This document shows positions 22,901 to 33,818 of a DNA stretch of 64,000 nucleotides, in pieces; positions within the stretch are counted from its first letter, which is position 1, and each line of letters opens with the position of its first letter. The position numbers and the translations under genes are program-made. The stretch is from Dichetophora obliterata (taxonomy: Eukaryota; Arthropoda; Insecta; Diptera; Sciomyzidae): assembly GCA_963920525.1 (NCBI GenBank), contig OY986438.1:134664671-134728670 (forward strand), given 5' to 3'. Below the pieces are notes generated by a model. The model did no database searches, was not told where the DNA came from, and saw only the letters and a program-made list of their open reading frames with translations.

Positions 22901-23525
22901 AAATTCTATAAATTCAAATTTACATTATTTTAAGTTTATATTAGTTTTGTTTTATTTTAAGTTTGTACTTAATGAATTTGAATCTATCTTTCTTTTAACT
23001 TATCTTCGTTTCGTTTTATTTTAAATTAAAAAGATTCAATATGCTTTAATCGCAGTAGTATTTTAAGATGATTTTATTAAGTTTATTTTGATTTTATATT
23101 CGTTTGGTTTTAGTTGCGGTTGTTATTAAATTCCGTTTTCGACAATTTTGTGTTAATTTAAATTATTTTTAATTTGTATTAGTTTTATTTTAGTATTGTT
23201 TCATCTCAAATTGATTTTACTTAGGGTTAGTTTTACGTTAGATCTATTTTGTTTCCGTTTACTTTCATTTTACCTTGACTTCATTTAAGTTTAGTTTAAC
23301 ATTAGTTATATTTGAATTAGATTTTTAGCCTACATTTATTTGCCCTTAGATTTATACGACCTTTTATTTCATGTTTTTTTTCCTCTTTTTTTTTTTTTTT
23401 TTGTTAAGTCGATATATTTTTAGTTTAAAATTATCAATAGTAATATCATAAATAATATAATAATAATATAATAATACCAATAAAGGCTACTTGAACTAGA
23501 TTCTAACCTACAATTATTTGACATT

Positions 23526-24009
23526 AGGTCTGTTTCCGTACTCACACTGGGTAAGAAATGGGAGAAGAAGAACAAACATAACATCGCTCTCTCGAGCCCT
23601 GAGTGTGCACCGAGAGTGCTAGAACTCCAGACTTCGAGCGAATCACGAACAAGCATCAACAAGTAGAAGCATCAAGAAGAACAAGCAAATGTCCAATGTT
23701 TGTTTAGGTTTTTCACAAATTGTGCTGCTAAAGCTAAATTTACGCAGTGCAGTTTCTTTTGATCTTCCAATTTTTAGCTATATATAGATTATTTAAAGTA
23801 ATTTTATAATTTAAAACCTAGCTTAAAAGATTGTATAGCTAAAAAAAATTTTACTTCACAAACAATTTCATTTGGCGCTATCTACGTTTGACTCGTCTGC
23901 TGTCAGAATCAGCAGTTTTGGTGCTCGAAACTTGCTAGGAGCTGTTTCCGTACCCTTGCTAATAGAAGTTATACAAATCTTACACAGTGTTACGTACGGA
24001 AACAGGCCT
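23526..24009. mobile_element. 484-bp MITE inside the 3' LTR
   Basis: The left end AGGTCTGTTTCCGTAC and the right end read inward, AGGCCTGTTTCCGTAC, both followed by an ACACTG(G/T)GTAAGA match, are flanked by ATT. The same insertion is present in the other LTR, so it entered before the last transposition and is copied with the element. Confidence 0.75.
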
Positions 24010-26074
24010 ATTATATGAAGACCTATAAGGTTATATTAACATCAAATTTATACGGATTTTTATTTCATTTTTTGCACGTAAAATTAGGGTAGAAGTAAAA
24101 TTTCAATAATTAAAACTTAACGCTCAGAAGTCCCGTAAAAACAGTTGAATTTACTTGAAACTTTGACCTATACTTGCTGCATAATGCCGTTCTCATTGCA
24201 AATCTAAGCGGTGTCAAAACCAAACAAAATATGGTACCTGTACATATCAGTGACTGGTAGAGCCGATAGTCGTTGCTCGCCTGTATGGTCACTGCTGCTC
24301 GAATGTCTCTGCGCAGTGCTAGCTGGTGATGGTGTTGTTGATGTTGTTGGGGTTGTGGTCTGCAGGGTGATCCGGTTGCAAAGGCTGGGTGTTGACGATG
24401 GTGTTGGCGGTCTGTAGCGTGGCTGCGACGATGCCTGTGACACTGCTGTAGCGTTAGCGATGACGATGCGTCTGTGTTTACTGCTAATCACTGCGAATGC
24501 TGCTGCGGGTGATGTTAACGTGGCTGATGCGAGGTTGTTGTTGTTGATGGGGTTGTGGGCAGTGACCAAAGCCGACTGTGGTGCTATTAGCGCTGCTGCT
24601 GCTACTGTAGCACGCGATACTGACGTCGTGGTGTGGTGGTTGGCTGCTGTCGTTATTTGGTATGCGTCGCTTAACTTGCTTATAATAATGCGTTATGTGT
24701 TGCGTCGCTTCGGCGGAGTTTCGATTTGTCGCTGCGGACGTATATTTCCCTGTGAATTGTTGTGGTTGTTGCTGCTGCTGCTTATGCTGGCTGCGTTTCC
24801 TTCTCCTTTCTCTTTTTTTTTTCTTATATTGATTTGCTTTTGAAAATTTTCTTTATTGTACTTGAATTTAGCTCAGCGTTAACTAAATCTTATTTTCTAA
24901 ATTAGCACCTATAGATTCTTCACATATTAAAAGTAATCAGCATAGAATCTTTATTCAATATGATCCACTGAAGCATGAAGTTGTAGTAAAAATAATCCCA
25001 CGCTGCCAAATGATCCTGATTATTGCATTAAACTTATGATTAAATATTTTTAAAACATTGTTTTTGTGCCTCTTAATTTGCTTTGATACAAACTATTCTG
25101 TTATTCTTTGTTTTGCTTAACGATCGGATGATTTTTAATTGCAAACACACGTTAAAAGTATGCACTTTTATTTTTTTTTTTTTATTATTATTTATATTTT
25201 CTTATTAAATGGTTAACCTTAGCTTTTGACAACGCACTCAAGGTACTTAAAGAATATGTACTTTTGAAAAAATACACACATCATTTCATTAGCAAAATAC
25301 AGTTCAATTATATTGTTAACCGAATTTAACGCAGTATCTTTTCGCCCGATGGAGTGTGTGTGTGCTCTAATAATTACTATCTGCAAAATTTTTGTTCAGC
25401 TTGAATTCATGGCGCGCCGCTTGCTTGTTCACTTCATCACTTTTTTCATCCTTGTCATTTTGGTTAAATGCTCGACCTCTGCTGCAGCATCGTTTTCGCA
25501 GAGGTGTATTTTTTTCATTTCGATGATTTTTGGTACTTTGGCAGTGTTGCCACATGTACTTTTAAAGGGTGCGTTCGCATGCATCTTGACGGCATTTAGA
25601 TGTGCCAACTAGAGATGTTTGTCCAACTTTACTACCTTTTCGGTGGAACCGCCCATAACCGAAGGGAGTAGGTAATGGTTGGGTTGGACTTGCGGATGAC
25701 ACGTCGGCAAGATTCCGTTAACCGACGCTTGTTTCGGAATTCCGATTGGCTGCCGATTCAAGCGCGTGTCGGATCACGCCATTTTACCGAACGGTTTATG
25801 CTCGCTGAAACTAATGGTACCATTTTTGTTGGTATTTTTCCCTTTCAAGCCCCTGTATGGCCATTTTGTTTGCCCGAACATACTCGAACATCATTGAGGT
25901 GCCACATTTAAATGAAAAAGTTGTGTGCACTAACACACTAGAGGGCGTTGGTGGAAATACCATGGGTATTCATCAGATGTATTATTCCCTATGTGCAGGT
26001 GCCCATGACAAACCCAGGGACTCTCGACAAGCTTCTCGGCTTAAGAGATACATGGGAAAAGATGGCATCATTGG

Positions 26075-26090
26075 CTCTCTCCCTACCTCC
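26075..26090 (-). promoter_or_regulatory. purine-rich tract near pol end, possible plus-strand primer
   Basis: The minus strand reads GGAGGTAGGGAGAGAG here. It is the only good polypurine stretch before the 3' LTR, but lies 64 bases from the LTR edge instead of next to it. The role is uncertain. Confidence 0.3.
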
Positions 26091-26098
26091 GAACTTGA

Positions 26099-29000
26099 TT
26101 ATTGTTTTAAGTCTTTCGCGTGAAAAATTCCTATCGTCTTGCCACTTAAATCTTCCAACTCATACAGACTATTACCTACTGCCCTCACTATTCGACACTT
26201 TAGAAAACGCTTTGAAAGTTTCGCGCTGATTTGCTTGGAGAAATCACTAAGCTGAAAGTTTCGTCGGTAGACCTCCTGTCCAGGCTGAAATTTAATTTTT
26301 CGACTTTTCAAGTCATACCTTTTAACATTCTCTTCGTGACTCTTATGTAGCTGTTCGCGGATTTTGTTGCGAATCAGGTCTTGCCGAACCGGCTTCGGTA
26401 TCACCAACGTTTCAGGATCGCTTAGCAGACCCAGTCTCTTTGCTACCTTGTATGCGCTAGCATGTGTGATCATGTTATGACCGAAGAGAGCAAAATAAGG
26501 TGTCATTCCTATGGAGGAGTGTACCGAAGAACGCAAGGCACATTCAATGTCAGATAAGTGTTGGTCCCAGTTGGTTTGATCTTGGTCGAGGTATGACCGA
26601 ATCGCCGCGAGAATGGACTGGTTGACCCTCTCCGAAGCGTTGGCTTGAGGAGCGTAATTAGCAGTGCGTACATGTCTGATTCCAAAATTATCGATCATTT
26701 CGGCAAATTCTTTACTTAAAAATTGCACGCCATTGTCGGACATGAGTATTTCTGGGGTACCGAATTTATGAAAAACTTCTGAAATTAAAAACTGGATTAC
26801 ATTTCGCGCGGTCGCTTTCATCATTGCTTTTAACAGGGTGAATTTTGTAAAATAGTCTAAGACTATGAAGATGTAAGTATTTTTCTTTTTCGAACGCACG
26901 TATGGACCGAGGAAATCCACGTAAATTTTTTGAAAAGGCCGTACTATTTGCGACTCTTGCCCCATAGGCGGTCTTAAAACCATTTGAGCTGGTTTGCATT
27001 CTTTGCAGACTTGACAGTCATTAACGAAATTGAGGACCTGTTGGTTCATATTTGGCCAGAAGAAATATTCTTTGATACGTTTTAAGGTTTTGGTGAAACC
27101 ACCATGAGCGACTTGAGGAGGTTGGTGTGCGTTAGCAATAATTGAATGCGTCAAAGGCGCTGGAACCCAGAGTTTCCATGCGAAATCTTCACCATCGGGT
27201 GAACCATCATAAGGAACCGTACGCTTATAAGCGAAACCATCTATTACCTTGAGGTCCGGCAACTGAGAGTGATTTTCGGTGATGGTTTTTAACAAATCCT
27301 TATATTCTTCGTTTACAAATTCAGGTGACTCGAGGTCAATTAAAGCCTTTACCTCATAACTTACTTCGTCCATGTCGTAGCGTGATAACGTGTCGGGAAC
27401 GATGTTCTGAGCCCCTTTACGGTGAGCTATCTCGAAGCTAAAGCTTTGCAGATATAAACTCCATCTCGCTAATCGACTAGTTAAGTCTTTATGCGACATT
27501 AGCCATTTTAGGCTGGAGTGATCCGTTATCACTGTAAAAGGCATTAGCTCGATGTAGGCTCTAAACTTAGTTATCCCCATTACCACCGCTAGACATTCGC
27601 GCTCAGTTACTGAATAATTCTTCTGCGCAGGCGTGAGTTTCTTTGAATAGTAGGCGATAGGATGTTCACCACCTTCATCGTCTTTTTGAAACAACACGCC
27701 GCCAATTCCGATGTTAGAAGCATCTGTTTGCACATAAAAATGTTTCGAAAAATCTGGATGTACCAGGACTGGACTAGAAATAAGAGCTGTTTTTAATTTA
27801 TCGAAGGCACTCTTAGCCTCAACACCGAACTCAAAAGTTTTTGCTTTTTTCAGCGTATCAAAAATGGGTGCTGCTATAGTAGCGTAATCGCGAATAAAGC
27901 GACGGTACCATCCAGTGGCTCCCATGAAACTTCGAACTTGCTTTGGAGTTTTTGGGTACGTATATCTTTCAATGGCATGGACCTTGTCTGGGTCTGGTCT
28001 TAATTTACCTTCGCCTACGATATAACCTAGGTACCTTAGCTCGCTGCAACAAAATTTTGACTTGGCCACATTTATGGTTAAGTTGGCCGAACTTAACAAC
28101 TGCGCTACCTGCTCTAACTTTTTGAGGTGATTATCGAAATCGGAAGACACGACAAGGAGATCGTCCAAATAAATGAAAACGCTTTCACGAAGATTGGCTG
28201 GCACGACTTTGTCCATCAACCGGCACAACCGTTGGGCTGCATTACATAGCCCAAAAGGCATGACGGTAAATTGACAAAGCGGACGACCTGGCACTGTAAA
28301 CGCTGTTTTCTCCCTACTACGGACGGCAAGCGGAATTTGCCAAAAGGCGTCCTTAAGGTCCACACTTGAGATAAAGTGTGTGTCACCGAGACGACTGAGC
28401 AACCCCTCTATGTGTGGAAGTGGGTAGGCGTCCTTCACTGTGAGTGCATTGAGCTTGCGAGCGTCCAGGCATAGTCGACATTTTTCGCCTTTTCGTACGA
28501 AGGCCACTCGATTGTTCCATGGACTTTCGCTCGGCTCAATGACTCCCAGTGAAAGCATCCTATCCAGCTCCGCAAACATGAGCCCTTGAACCGCCGGTGA
28601 GACTGGGTAGTGCTTATCTTTCACAGGCACTGCGTCGCCGGTATCAATGTAGTGCTCTTCTAGAGACGTCTTGCCGAGACCTTTCTTCGTGAAGCAGGGA
28701 AATTTTTCTATAACTGCGTTAAGCCTGTGTTGTTGATGGGCTGTCAAAACTTTCATTTTCGGCGTTGCATGGCTTTGGACTTCTTCCTCCAAAGCAATGT
28801 TGTTGGTCGTTATGCTATCAACTTTGAGCTGCATGAGATTGAATTTTTTAATGAAATCTACCCCTAGGAACAATTCTCGTTTTAGAGAAGGTGTTAAATA
28901 AAAAACAATCTCCTGCTCTTGATTATCGAATTTAATTTTAGCTTTAACGCGACCTATGATTGCATGCATTCGCCCATCGGCAGTTTTGACGAAAGATTTA

Positions 29001-29413
29001 AACTTAAAAATTGGCAACTTGCACTTTTCCACAAAACTTAAGCAGTTATTCCCTAAACACGACACTGTTGCTCCACTGTCTAATAATCCCTCAATTCGCT
29101 GTCCATTTATTTCAATATTGGTGTAAAACCTACTGTCTTCGCCCTCATAAAGTTCTGATGCTGAAATTTCTTTATAATTATTTTTCCTCAAACGATATCT
29201 AATTCTGGTCTTTTCGATTTTTGTTGGCTGCTCTGCAAATATTCTTTTTCGAACTTCCTCATAGTTTTTGAGTCTTACATGAAATGGCTTAATTTCTTTT
29301 AATTTTACTTCAGCAGTATTTGTGGCTTGATCACAACTACTTTTATTACCATGGTTACTAGATGTTAAAACTACAACTCTCTTTTCTGTTTCGGTCTGTG
29401 TGGCTGCGGTTAG
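26099..29413 (-). CDS. pol: pol: protease, reverse transcriptase, RNase H, integrase
   Basis: This frame continues directly from gag after a TGA and stays open for 1,104 codons. Counting from a TTG at 29191: aspartic protease motif LLDSGATVSC near 38-41; reverse transcriptase with SSVDLKDAFWQI near 278 and YLDD near 341; RNase H with QTDAS near 490, ERECLAVV near 531, ITDHSS near 557 and NIVPDTLSR near 600; integrase with an HHCC finger (H689, H696, C726, C729) and catalytic D759, D819, E854. The order protease-RT-RNase H-integrase is that of Ty3/gypsy. The 74 codons between the TGA and 29191 are open and have no ATG that would give a better start, so pol is probably made as a gag-pol fusion. 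All catalytic residues appear present. Confidence 0.93.
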   Translation of the reverse strand, partial: LTAATQTETEKRVVVLTSSNHGNKSSCDQATNTAEVKLKEIKPFHVRLKNYEEVRKRIFAEQPTKIEKTRIRYRLRKNNYKEISASELYEGEDSRFYTNIEINGQRIEGLLDSGATVSCLGNNCLSFVEKCKLPIFKFKSFVKTADGRMHAIIGRVKAKIKFDNQEQEIVFYLTPSLKRELFLGVDFIKKFNLMQLKVDSITTNNIALEEEVQSHATPKMKVLTAHQQHRLNAVIEKFPCFTKKGLGKTSLEEHYIDTGDAVPVKDKHYPVSPAVQGLMFAELDRMLSLGVIEPSESPWNNRVAFVRKGEKCRLCLDARKLNALTVKDAYPLPHIEGLLSRLGDTHFISSVDLKDAFWQIPLAVRSREKTAFTVPGRPLCQFTVMPFGLCNAAQRLCRLMDKVVPANLRESVFIYLDDLLVVSSDFDNHLKKLEQVAQLLSSANLTINVAKSKFCCSELRYLGYIVGEGKLRPDPDKVHAIERYTYPKTPKQVRSFMGATGWYRRFIRDYATIAAPIFDTLKKAKTFEFGVEAKSAFDKLKTALISSPVLVHPDFSKHFYVQTDASNIGIGGVLFQKDDEGGEHPIAYYSKKLTPAQKNYSVTERECLAVVMGITKFRAYIELMPFTVITDHSSLKWLMSHKDLTSRLARWSLYLQSFSFEIAHRKGAQNIVPDTLSRYDMDEVSYEVKALIDLESPEFVNEEYKDLLKTITENHSQLPDLKVIDGFAYKRTVPYDGSPDGEDFAWKLWVPAPLTHSIIANAHQPPQVAHGGFTKTLKRIKEYFFWPNMNQQVLNFVNDCQVCKECKPAQMVLRPPMGQESQIVRPFQKIYVDFLGPYVRSKKKNTYIFIVLDYFTKFTLLKAMMKATARNVIQFLISEVFHKFGTPEILMSDNGVQFLSKEFAEMIDNFGIRHVRTANYAPQANASERVNQSILAAIRSYLDQDQTNWDQHLSDIECALRSSVHSSIGMTPYFALFGHNMITHASAYKVAKRLGLLSDPETLVIPKPVRQDLIRNKIREQLHKSHEENVKRYDLKSRKIKFQPGQEVYRRNFQLSDFSKQISAKLSKRFLKCRIVRAVGNSLYELEDLSGKTIGIFHAKDLKQ

Positions 29414-29416
29414 TCA
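29411..29416 (-). promoter_or_regulatory. gag stop in TGA-CTA context, candidate readthrough site
   Basis: The minus strand reads GAA TGA CTA ACC. UGA followed by CUA is a known leaky-stop context in viruses and in animal genes. gag and pol are in the same frame with only this stop between them. The layout is seen; readthrough is inference. Confidence 0.65.
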
Positions 29417-31138
29417 TTCCGTCGTTTCTTGAGTTTGAGTCTGCGTTTGAGCTGATCTAGACTCCACCTGCACATTTCTATTTGGCCTAACGGTTCCCTG
29501 ACATTTTGGACACTTCGGGGTAACTACGCCCTCCGTTCCGCATCTATAACAAAATATTCGCCTTACGGCTGCCGTACACTCAACGAAATTGTGCCCTGGC
29601 TGTTTGCAGTTCCAGCATGGAAAAGTTCGAGAGGATGAAATAGCATCTAATTCGACAACTTGAGTGGAAAAGTCCGGTTCTATATCTATCTCATGCACTT
29701 GCGCATTGCGAGGTACATATTGACGCGGTGTCGGTTGATAGGCCTGGCGTTGGTAGTTTATATGAGTTTCAGCCTTTTTGCAGGCCTTGCAGAACTCAGT
29801 CAAACCCTCTATGCGCATGGCAAATAACAACTGTGACATTTCCTTCCTCAGGTTGCTCCTCATTATTTCGACTAAATCTTGTTCCGCCAGTGGATTACGC
29901 TGTTGGTTCCTCAGTGTCAAAACAGATTGATAAAAATCGTCGAAAGCTTCATCCCGTTGTTGTCTTCGATCCATAATTTGTCTTTGGATTTCGAAGTCGC
30001 TTTCGTGTCGCTTAAATTGTGCTACAAGCGCTTCTCGAAGTGCGAACCAACTAGGTATTCGGTTTAACCGTCGAAATCCCCAGAACCATTGAGCTGCGTT
30101 CCCTGTTAATAAACTATGAAAATTTCTAATTACTTCAGGCCATGGATACCGGTAGTCATTGCATAAGGTTTCTACTCGAAAAACGAATTCGTCCACGCTG
30201 ATCGATTTGGTGGTGCCATCGAACTTAAAACCCCATTTGTCCATCTCCACACGTCGCGGTTGTTCAGGCTGAGGGTAATGTGTAACCGGCGCTTGTACAG
30301 GCCCTGTATATGCAAAGGCACTCGGCTGACGTATCGAGGGTCCAGCTCGTTGCTCTTGGTGTCGATTTCTGGTCTCTACATGATACGTCTGCGACTGAGA
30401 AAAAACTTGCGGCTGCGGTACAATCGTCGGTTGCGGTCTATGCGGTGGTGGTTGCGAAAAATCTGGGAAAGTTTGCGAGATGCTCCTGGTATCCTGAGAT
30501 CCAATTTGTTGTTGCTGCTCTATATTTCGATCTGGCCATGCCTGTGAATTGATAGACGGGGGTGGTGGAGGTGGTGGTTGTAAAGTCACTAACTTCGTAA
30601 CCGCTGGTCGGCTCTCTGAATACTGAGGCGTCATCGACCCTAAGCTTTCGGCTATTAATTGTGGGACTAATACCCGCAAACGCTCCTCCATTCCCGACAT
30701 CAGATCCACTTGGGCTAAGCCCACTGCTGACTTGACATAATCCCTTATATTTATGCTAGAGTTGACCACACCTTGGGACGCTGGAGCTCTTCCTGACGAC
30801 CTGTCTCTTACGCTTCCCATCTGCGTATGTTGCTGGAATTGCTTTCGCACGTTTAGAGCGGTTAGGCTGCTAAACTCTGGAGACGTGATGCTACTATTCG
30901 AGAAGTTAAGCTCTTCCGAGGTACGTCTAGGTGCTGGTGGTAGTGCACTCTGCATCGCCATAGGTGTTGTAATCGTCGTCGTAGCTGTGGTAAAAATCGG
31001 TATGTTGGTACTCATCGGGCCTGTTTTTGGAATTGCCCCTGTACTAGTTGATGTGGGCGGCACTAGGCTTCCACTGCCGGTTGCACTCGGGTTGGTTTCA
31101 CTATTATCCATTCTGCTTTGCTGCCTAGTGTGAACCAT
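29414..31138 (-). CDS. gag: gag: nucleocapsid/capsid polyprotein
   Basis: The product is 574 residues from ATG 31138 to TGA 29416-29414. The frame is open 21 codons further up to a GTG at 31201, but that part is a hydrophobic stretch without an ATG. The N-terminal half is rich in Ser, Pro and Gln. A capsid-like region follows (WGFKFDGTTKSISVDEFVFR, AAQWFWGFRRLNRIP). Near the C-terminus there is a CCHC zinc knuckle, CWNCKQPGHNFVEC, then a second cysteine cluster, CYRCGTEGVVTPKC, where Val replaces the His. It coats and packages element RNA. The stop is followed by CTA in the same frame as pol. Confidence 0.9.
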   Translation of the reverse strand: MVHTRQQSRMDNSETNPSATGSGSLVPPTSTSTGAIPKTGPMSTNIPIFTTATTTITTPMAMQSALPPAPRRTSEELNFSNSSITSPEFSSLTALNVRKQFQQHTQMGSVRDRSSGRAPASQGVVNSSINIRDYVKSAVGLAQVDLMSGMEERLRVLVPQLIAESLGSMTPQYSESRPAVTKLVTLQPPPPPPPSINSQAWPDRNIEQQQQIGSQDTRSISQTFPDFSQPPPHRPQPTIVPQPQVFSQSQTYHVETRNRHQEQRAGPSIRQPSAFAYTGPVQAPVTHYPQPEQPRRVEMDKWGFKFDGTTKSISVDEFVFRVETLCNDYRYPWPEVIRNFHSLLTGNAAQWFWGFRRLNRIPSWFALREALVAQFKRHESDFEIQRQIMDRRQQRDEAFDDFYQSVLTLRNQQRNPLAEQDLVEIMRSNLRKEMSQLLFAMRIEGLTEFCKACKKAETHINYQRQAYQPTPRQYVPRNAQVHEIDIEPDFSTQVVELDAISSSRTFPCWNCKQPGHNFVECTAAVRRIFCYRCGTEGVVTPKCPKCQGTVRPNRNVQVESRSAQTQTQTQETTE

Positions 31139-31769
31139 GCCCCAAGGAATCGTTATTAAAAGAATCAAAAATATCAAGAAAATTGCCAATGCTTCAAACA
31201 CCTAGGTTGTTTAAATCGACAAACGAGAATTCGCTGAATCAAACGTTAGGACCTGAGAACCAATTTATTCAGAAACGAGAAACTTTAATTATTATGTTAG
31301 AACCGATGGTTTCACTGCGCCACAGTTTACTTAACTGTTGTTCGCCAAATGCCAAAACGAAAGGAAAACGATTACAAAAAAAAATAAGATCAAAATAAAT
31401 GTCCTTTAAGGATGGTGGTTGCAAAACTTAGCAAAAAAAAAAATTTTAAATAATAATATTAATAGTAGTGTTAGAAATGATAATAATATACATATTAATG
31501 ATATGTAAAGGAAAATAATATAATATTCAAAAAGTTGATAAGATGTAAGTATATTAATTAATGGTAAGCATAATAATAAATGAGCTCCTTAGAGGTCAAG
31601 GAAATTGTATCGTAGTATGTAGTACTATAGAAAGGTAGGAAAGTGATATAAAAGAAAAAATTTTGTAACTATTTTAGAGTTACAATTTTAACGGTCAAAA
31701 ATTTCGCAACTTATCCAAAAAATTTAAAAGTTTAAGTTTATTTTTATTTGAATATGTATATATCGATAT

Positions 31770-31860
31770 ATAAGGACTGAATATATATATATATGCACAT
31801 ATTCATATGGACATATATATATATATATAGATATATATCGTTATATATATATAGGAAAAT
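31770..31860. repeat. TA-rich microsatellite stretch
   Basis: Several (TA)n runs interrupted by GATATA and CATATA in the leader of the LTR element. Confidence 0.8.
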
Positions 31861-32873
31861 TGGCTTATTAAGGCGCGTAGCTGAAAGTAAACTTAAATAT
31901 ATTTTTTCTACCCGAAGATCAAAATATATATATAGATATATTTTTTTCTAAGGTATTTGGTTTCTATAGATCATATATATATAAAGAGGAAATAGTTTGG
32001 ATAACCAGACGAACTTGGCTATCGTTTCAGAAAAATGTATACGTAAAATAAACGGAGACTAACTTCGGTGAAGTTGAATAGTCTAAACAGACAAGGAAAA
32101 TTATAATTCCGAAATCCAATAAGCAAAATACTAAAATAGCTGATAATAATAACTCAAAAAAAATTTAAAAATATAAAGGCATTAAGTGTGGATGGTGGCG
32201 TAAAACAAACAAGAGTGGCGTAAAAATTAACTTAGACGAGACCAGCGAAAGCAACCTTCTTCTTTGTGCAATAATTGCACCCTCCAAATCGAGGTTCTTA
32301 ACCGAAACTTCCCACAATATTTTCCTATGCTGAGGTCGCTCAGGCATATTCGCTTCACCTAATGGTGTTGTGGTAGTTCATCCCAAGTTGGAGTATTTAT
32401 TCAAAACGAAAAATTTTTATTTATATTTGTCCCTACTTAAGAGTGCTTTGCAACTCTATACCCCCCCTTAATTCAGCAGCGCCTAACTCCAAATCGAGGT
32501 ATTTTTTTTTTCTTAACTCAGCTAGCCTGTCACATTGATGACCCCACTGACCTGAGATCCTACTCTGCAACGCGACTCGAAAAGCAAATGCGACTCGAAA
32601 ACAAAATCACACCATGTAACTACATGGCCTAAGATTTCTAAACGACAGTAAATTCTACCTCTGCTCTAAAATTCCGTTTTCGTCGGCATTGAATTTGAAC
32701 TCATCAAAAATTTGTCAAAAAACATGTAAATCCATGGCACGATCCTGCTCTCGAACCGCACCCGCATCCCGAATCGTACTACAGAGCAAGGCCCCTGGCT
32801 GCTCTTCCCGATAAGGAGCGATTTTCAAAAAACAAAACAATTTAATTTTAATTTATCCTTACTCTTAGCCCGC

Positions 32874-33028
32874 ACCCAGTGAAGCATATGAGCCGCACTG
32901 TGCACAAAAACCAAAACTGCAAATTAAACGCTTGCGAAGAAACGAGATGCGCTCGATGTTCGCGGTTGCACTCATAAGCAAAACGCTTTGCTCACAGTCC
33001 AGCCCATATGCTTCACTGTGTGCGCTGC
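32874..33028. repeat. inverted repeat in LTR-element leader
   Basis: The arms CGCACCCAGTGAAGCATATG (32876-32895) and its near complement (CATATGCTTCACTGTGTGCG, from 33006) could fold into a large stem-loop in the RNA. A packaging or dimerisation role would be a guess. Confidence 0.6.
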
Positions 33029-33457
33029 CTAAGAGTGCCGCTACCCCCCTTTTTGTACACTAGGTGCACCCTCCGAGTCGAGGTATTTTTGCTCTCAGCT
33101 AGCCTGTCCCGTTTATGACCCCTCTGGTCAGGCTGCTCTTCTCGGTCTGGAGTATTTGACAAAACGAGATTTCTATAATTTTCCATTGGTTTACATGCCG
33201 ACAAACCCCGGCATGTTCGGGTTTTTCACCTTAAGGTGTTAAAAAAAACAGCCGCCCAATCTGGGAACAGACGCTGGCCAACACGCCGCCCAATCTGGGA
33301 ACAGACGCGTGTTGGGCTCGCTGGGGTACGCGGGTGCGCTACTCCCGTCATCCTACATATTCCACGCAGGATGCCCCTGCGGGTTTGAATATCAAAAAGA
33401 GAAAAAAATTATAACTAAAAAAAAATTTTAACTATCGTTCATCGGCCTCCAGTTAAC

Positions 33458-33818
33458 CGTCGCAACTGCAGTCGCGGTTCAATGACCTTTACGCTGCAGG
33501 ACTTACGGAAAACCGAAAACTTGGTACGACCTAAAAAAACCCTCAACTTACTTCTAAACTATTAGCCCTAGCAGTAAAAAATCCTACTGTTAAGAACTAC
33601 GTCGCAACTGCAGTCGAGGCGCTGTGGCCTAAACGCTGCAGGACTTACGTGTTCTTACGTATTCGGACCTGCTTGGGGTCTAACAAAAACTATACCTAAA
33701 AACTTACACTACGCCCGAAACGAGATATTTCATTGTTTTCTGGATTGGCTCCTTTTGCCTTAGACCACGTCGCAACTGCAGTCAAGGTTCAAAGACCCAA
33801 ACGCTGCAGGACTTACGT
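33458..33818 (-). repeat. three ~51-bp repeats next to the primer binding site
   Basis: Copies at 33458-33508, 33600-33649 and 33768-33818 share CGTCGCAACTGCAGTC at one end and ACGCTGCAGGACTTACG at the other with a variable middle, spaced 142 and 168 bp. They start 61 bases from the primer site. Each contains two CTGCAG-like palindromes. They may be RNA structures or protein-binding sites. Confidence 0.8.

Larger units (their letters stand above)
21400..26010 (-). repeat. 3' LTR (4,611 bp)
   Basis: The downstream LTR of the minus-strand element. It contains a T-rich tandem array (22261-22900), a MITE (23526-24009) and a GC-richer CTG/TTG block (24290-24800). Small frames inside it lack ATG starts or are low complexity, so no gene is called. 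LTRs of this group are usually a few hundred bp to about 2 kb, so this length is exceptional. Confidence 0.95.

Noticed and set aside
24204..24569. 121-codon Ser/Thr/Pro-rich minus-strand frame in the LTR (and its copy at 36705-37070)
   Set aside because: Starts at TTG, has no useful ATG, and comes from a CTG/TTG-rich low-complexity block. No domain.
25313..25612. 99-codon hydrophobic plus-strand frame in the LTR
   Set aside because: Opposite to the sense of the element, no family resemblance, and hydrophobicity follows T-richness.
26011..26098. An env gene downstream of pol
   Set aside because: Only 88 bases separate the pol stop from the 3' LTR, and no frame elsewhere in the internal region fits.
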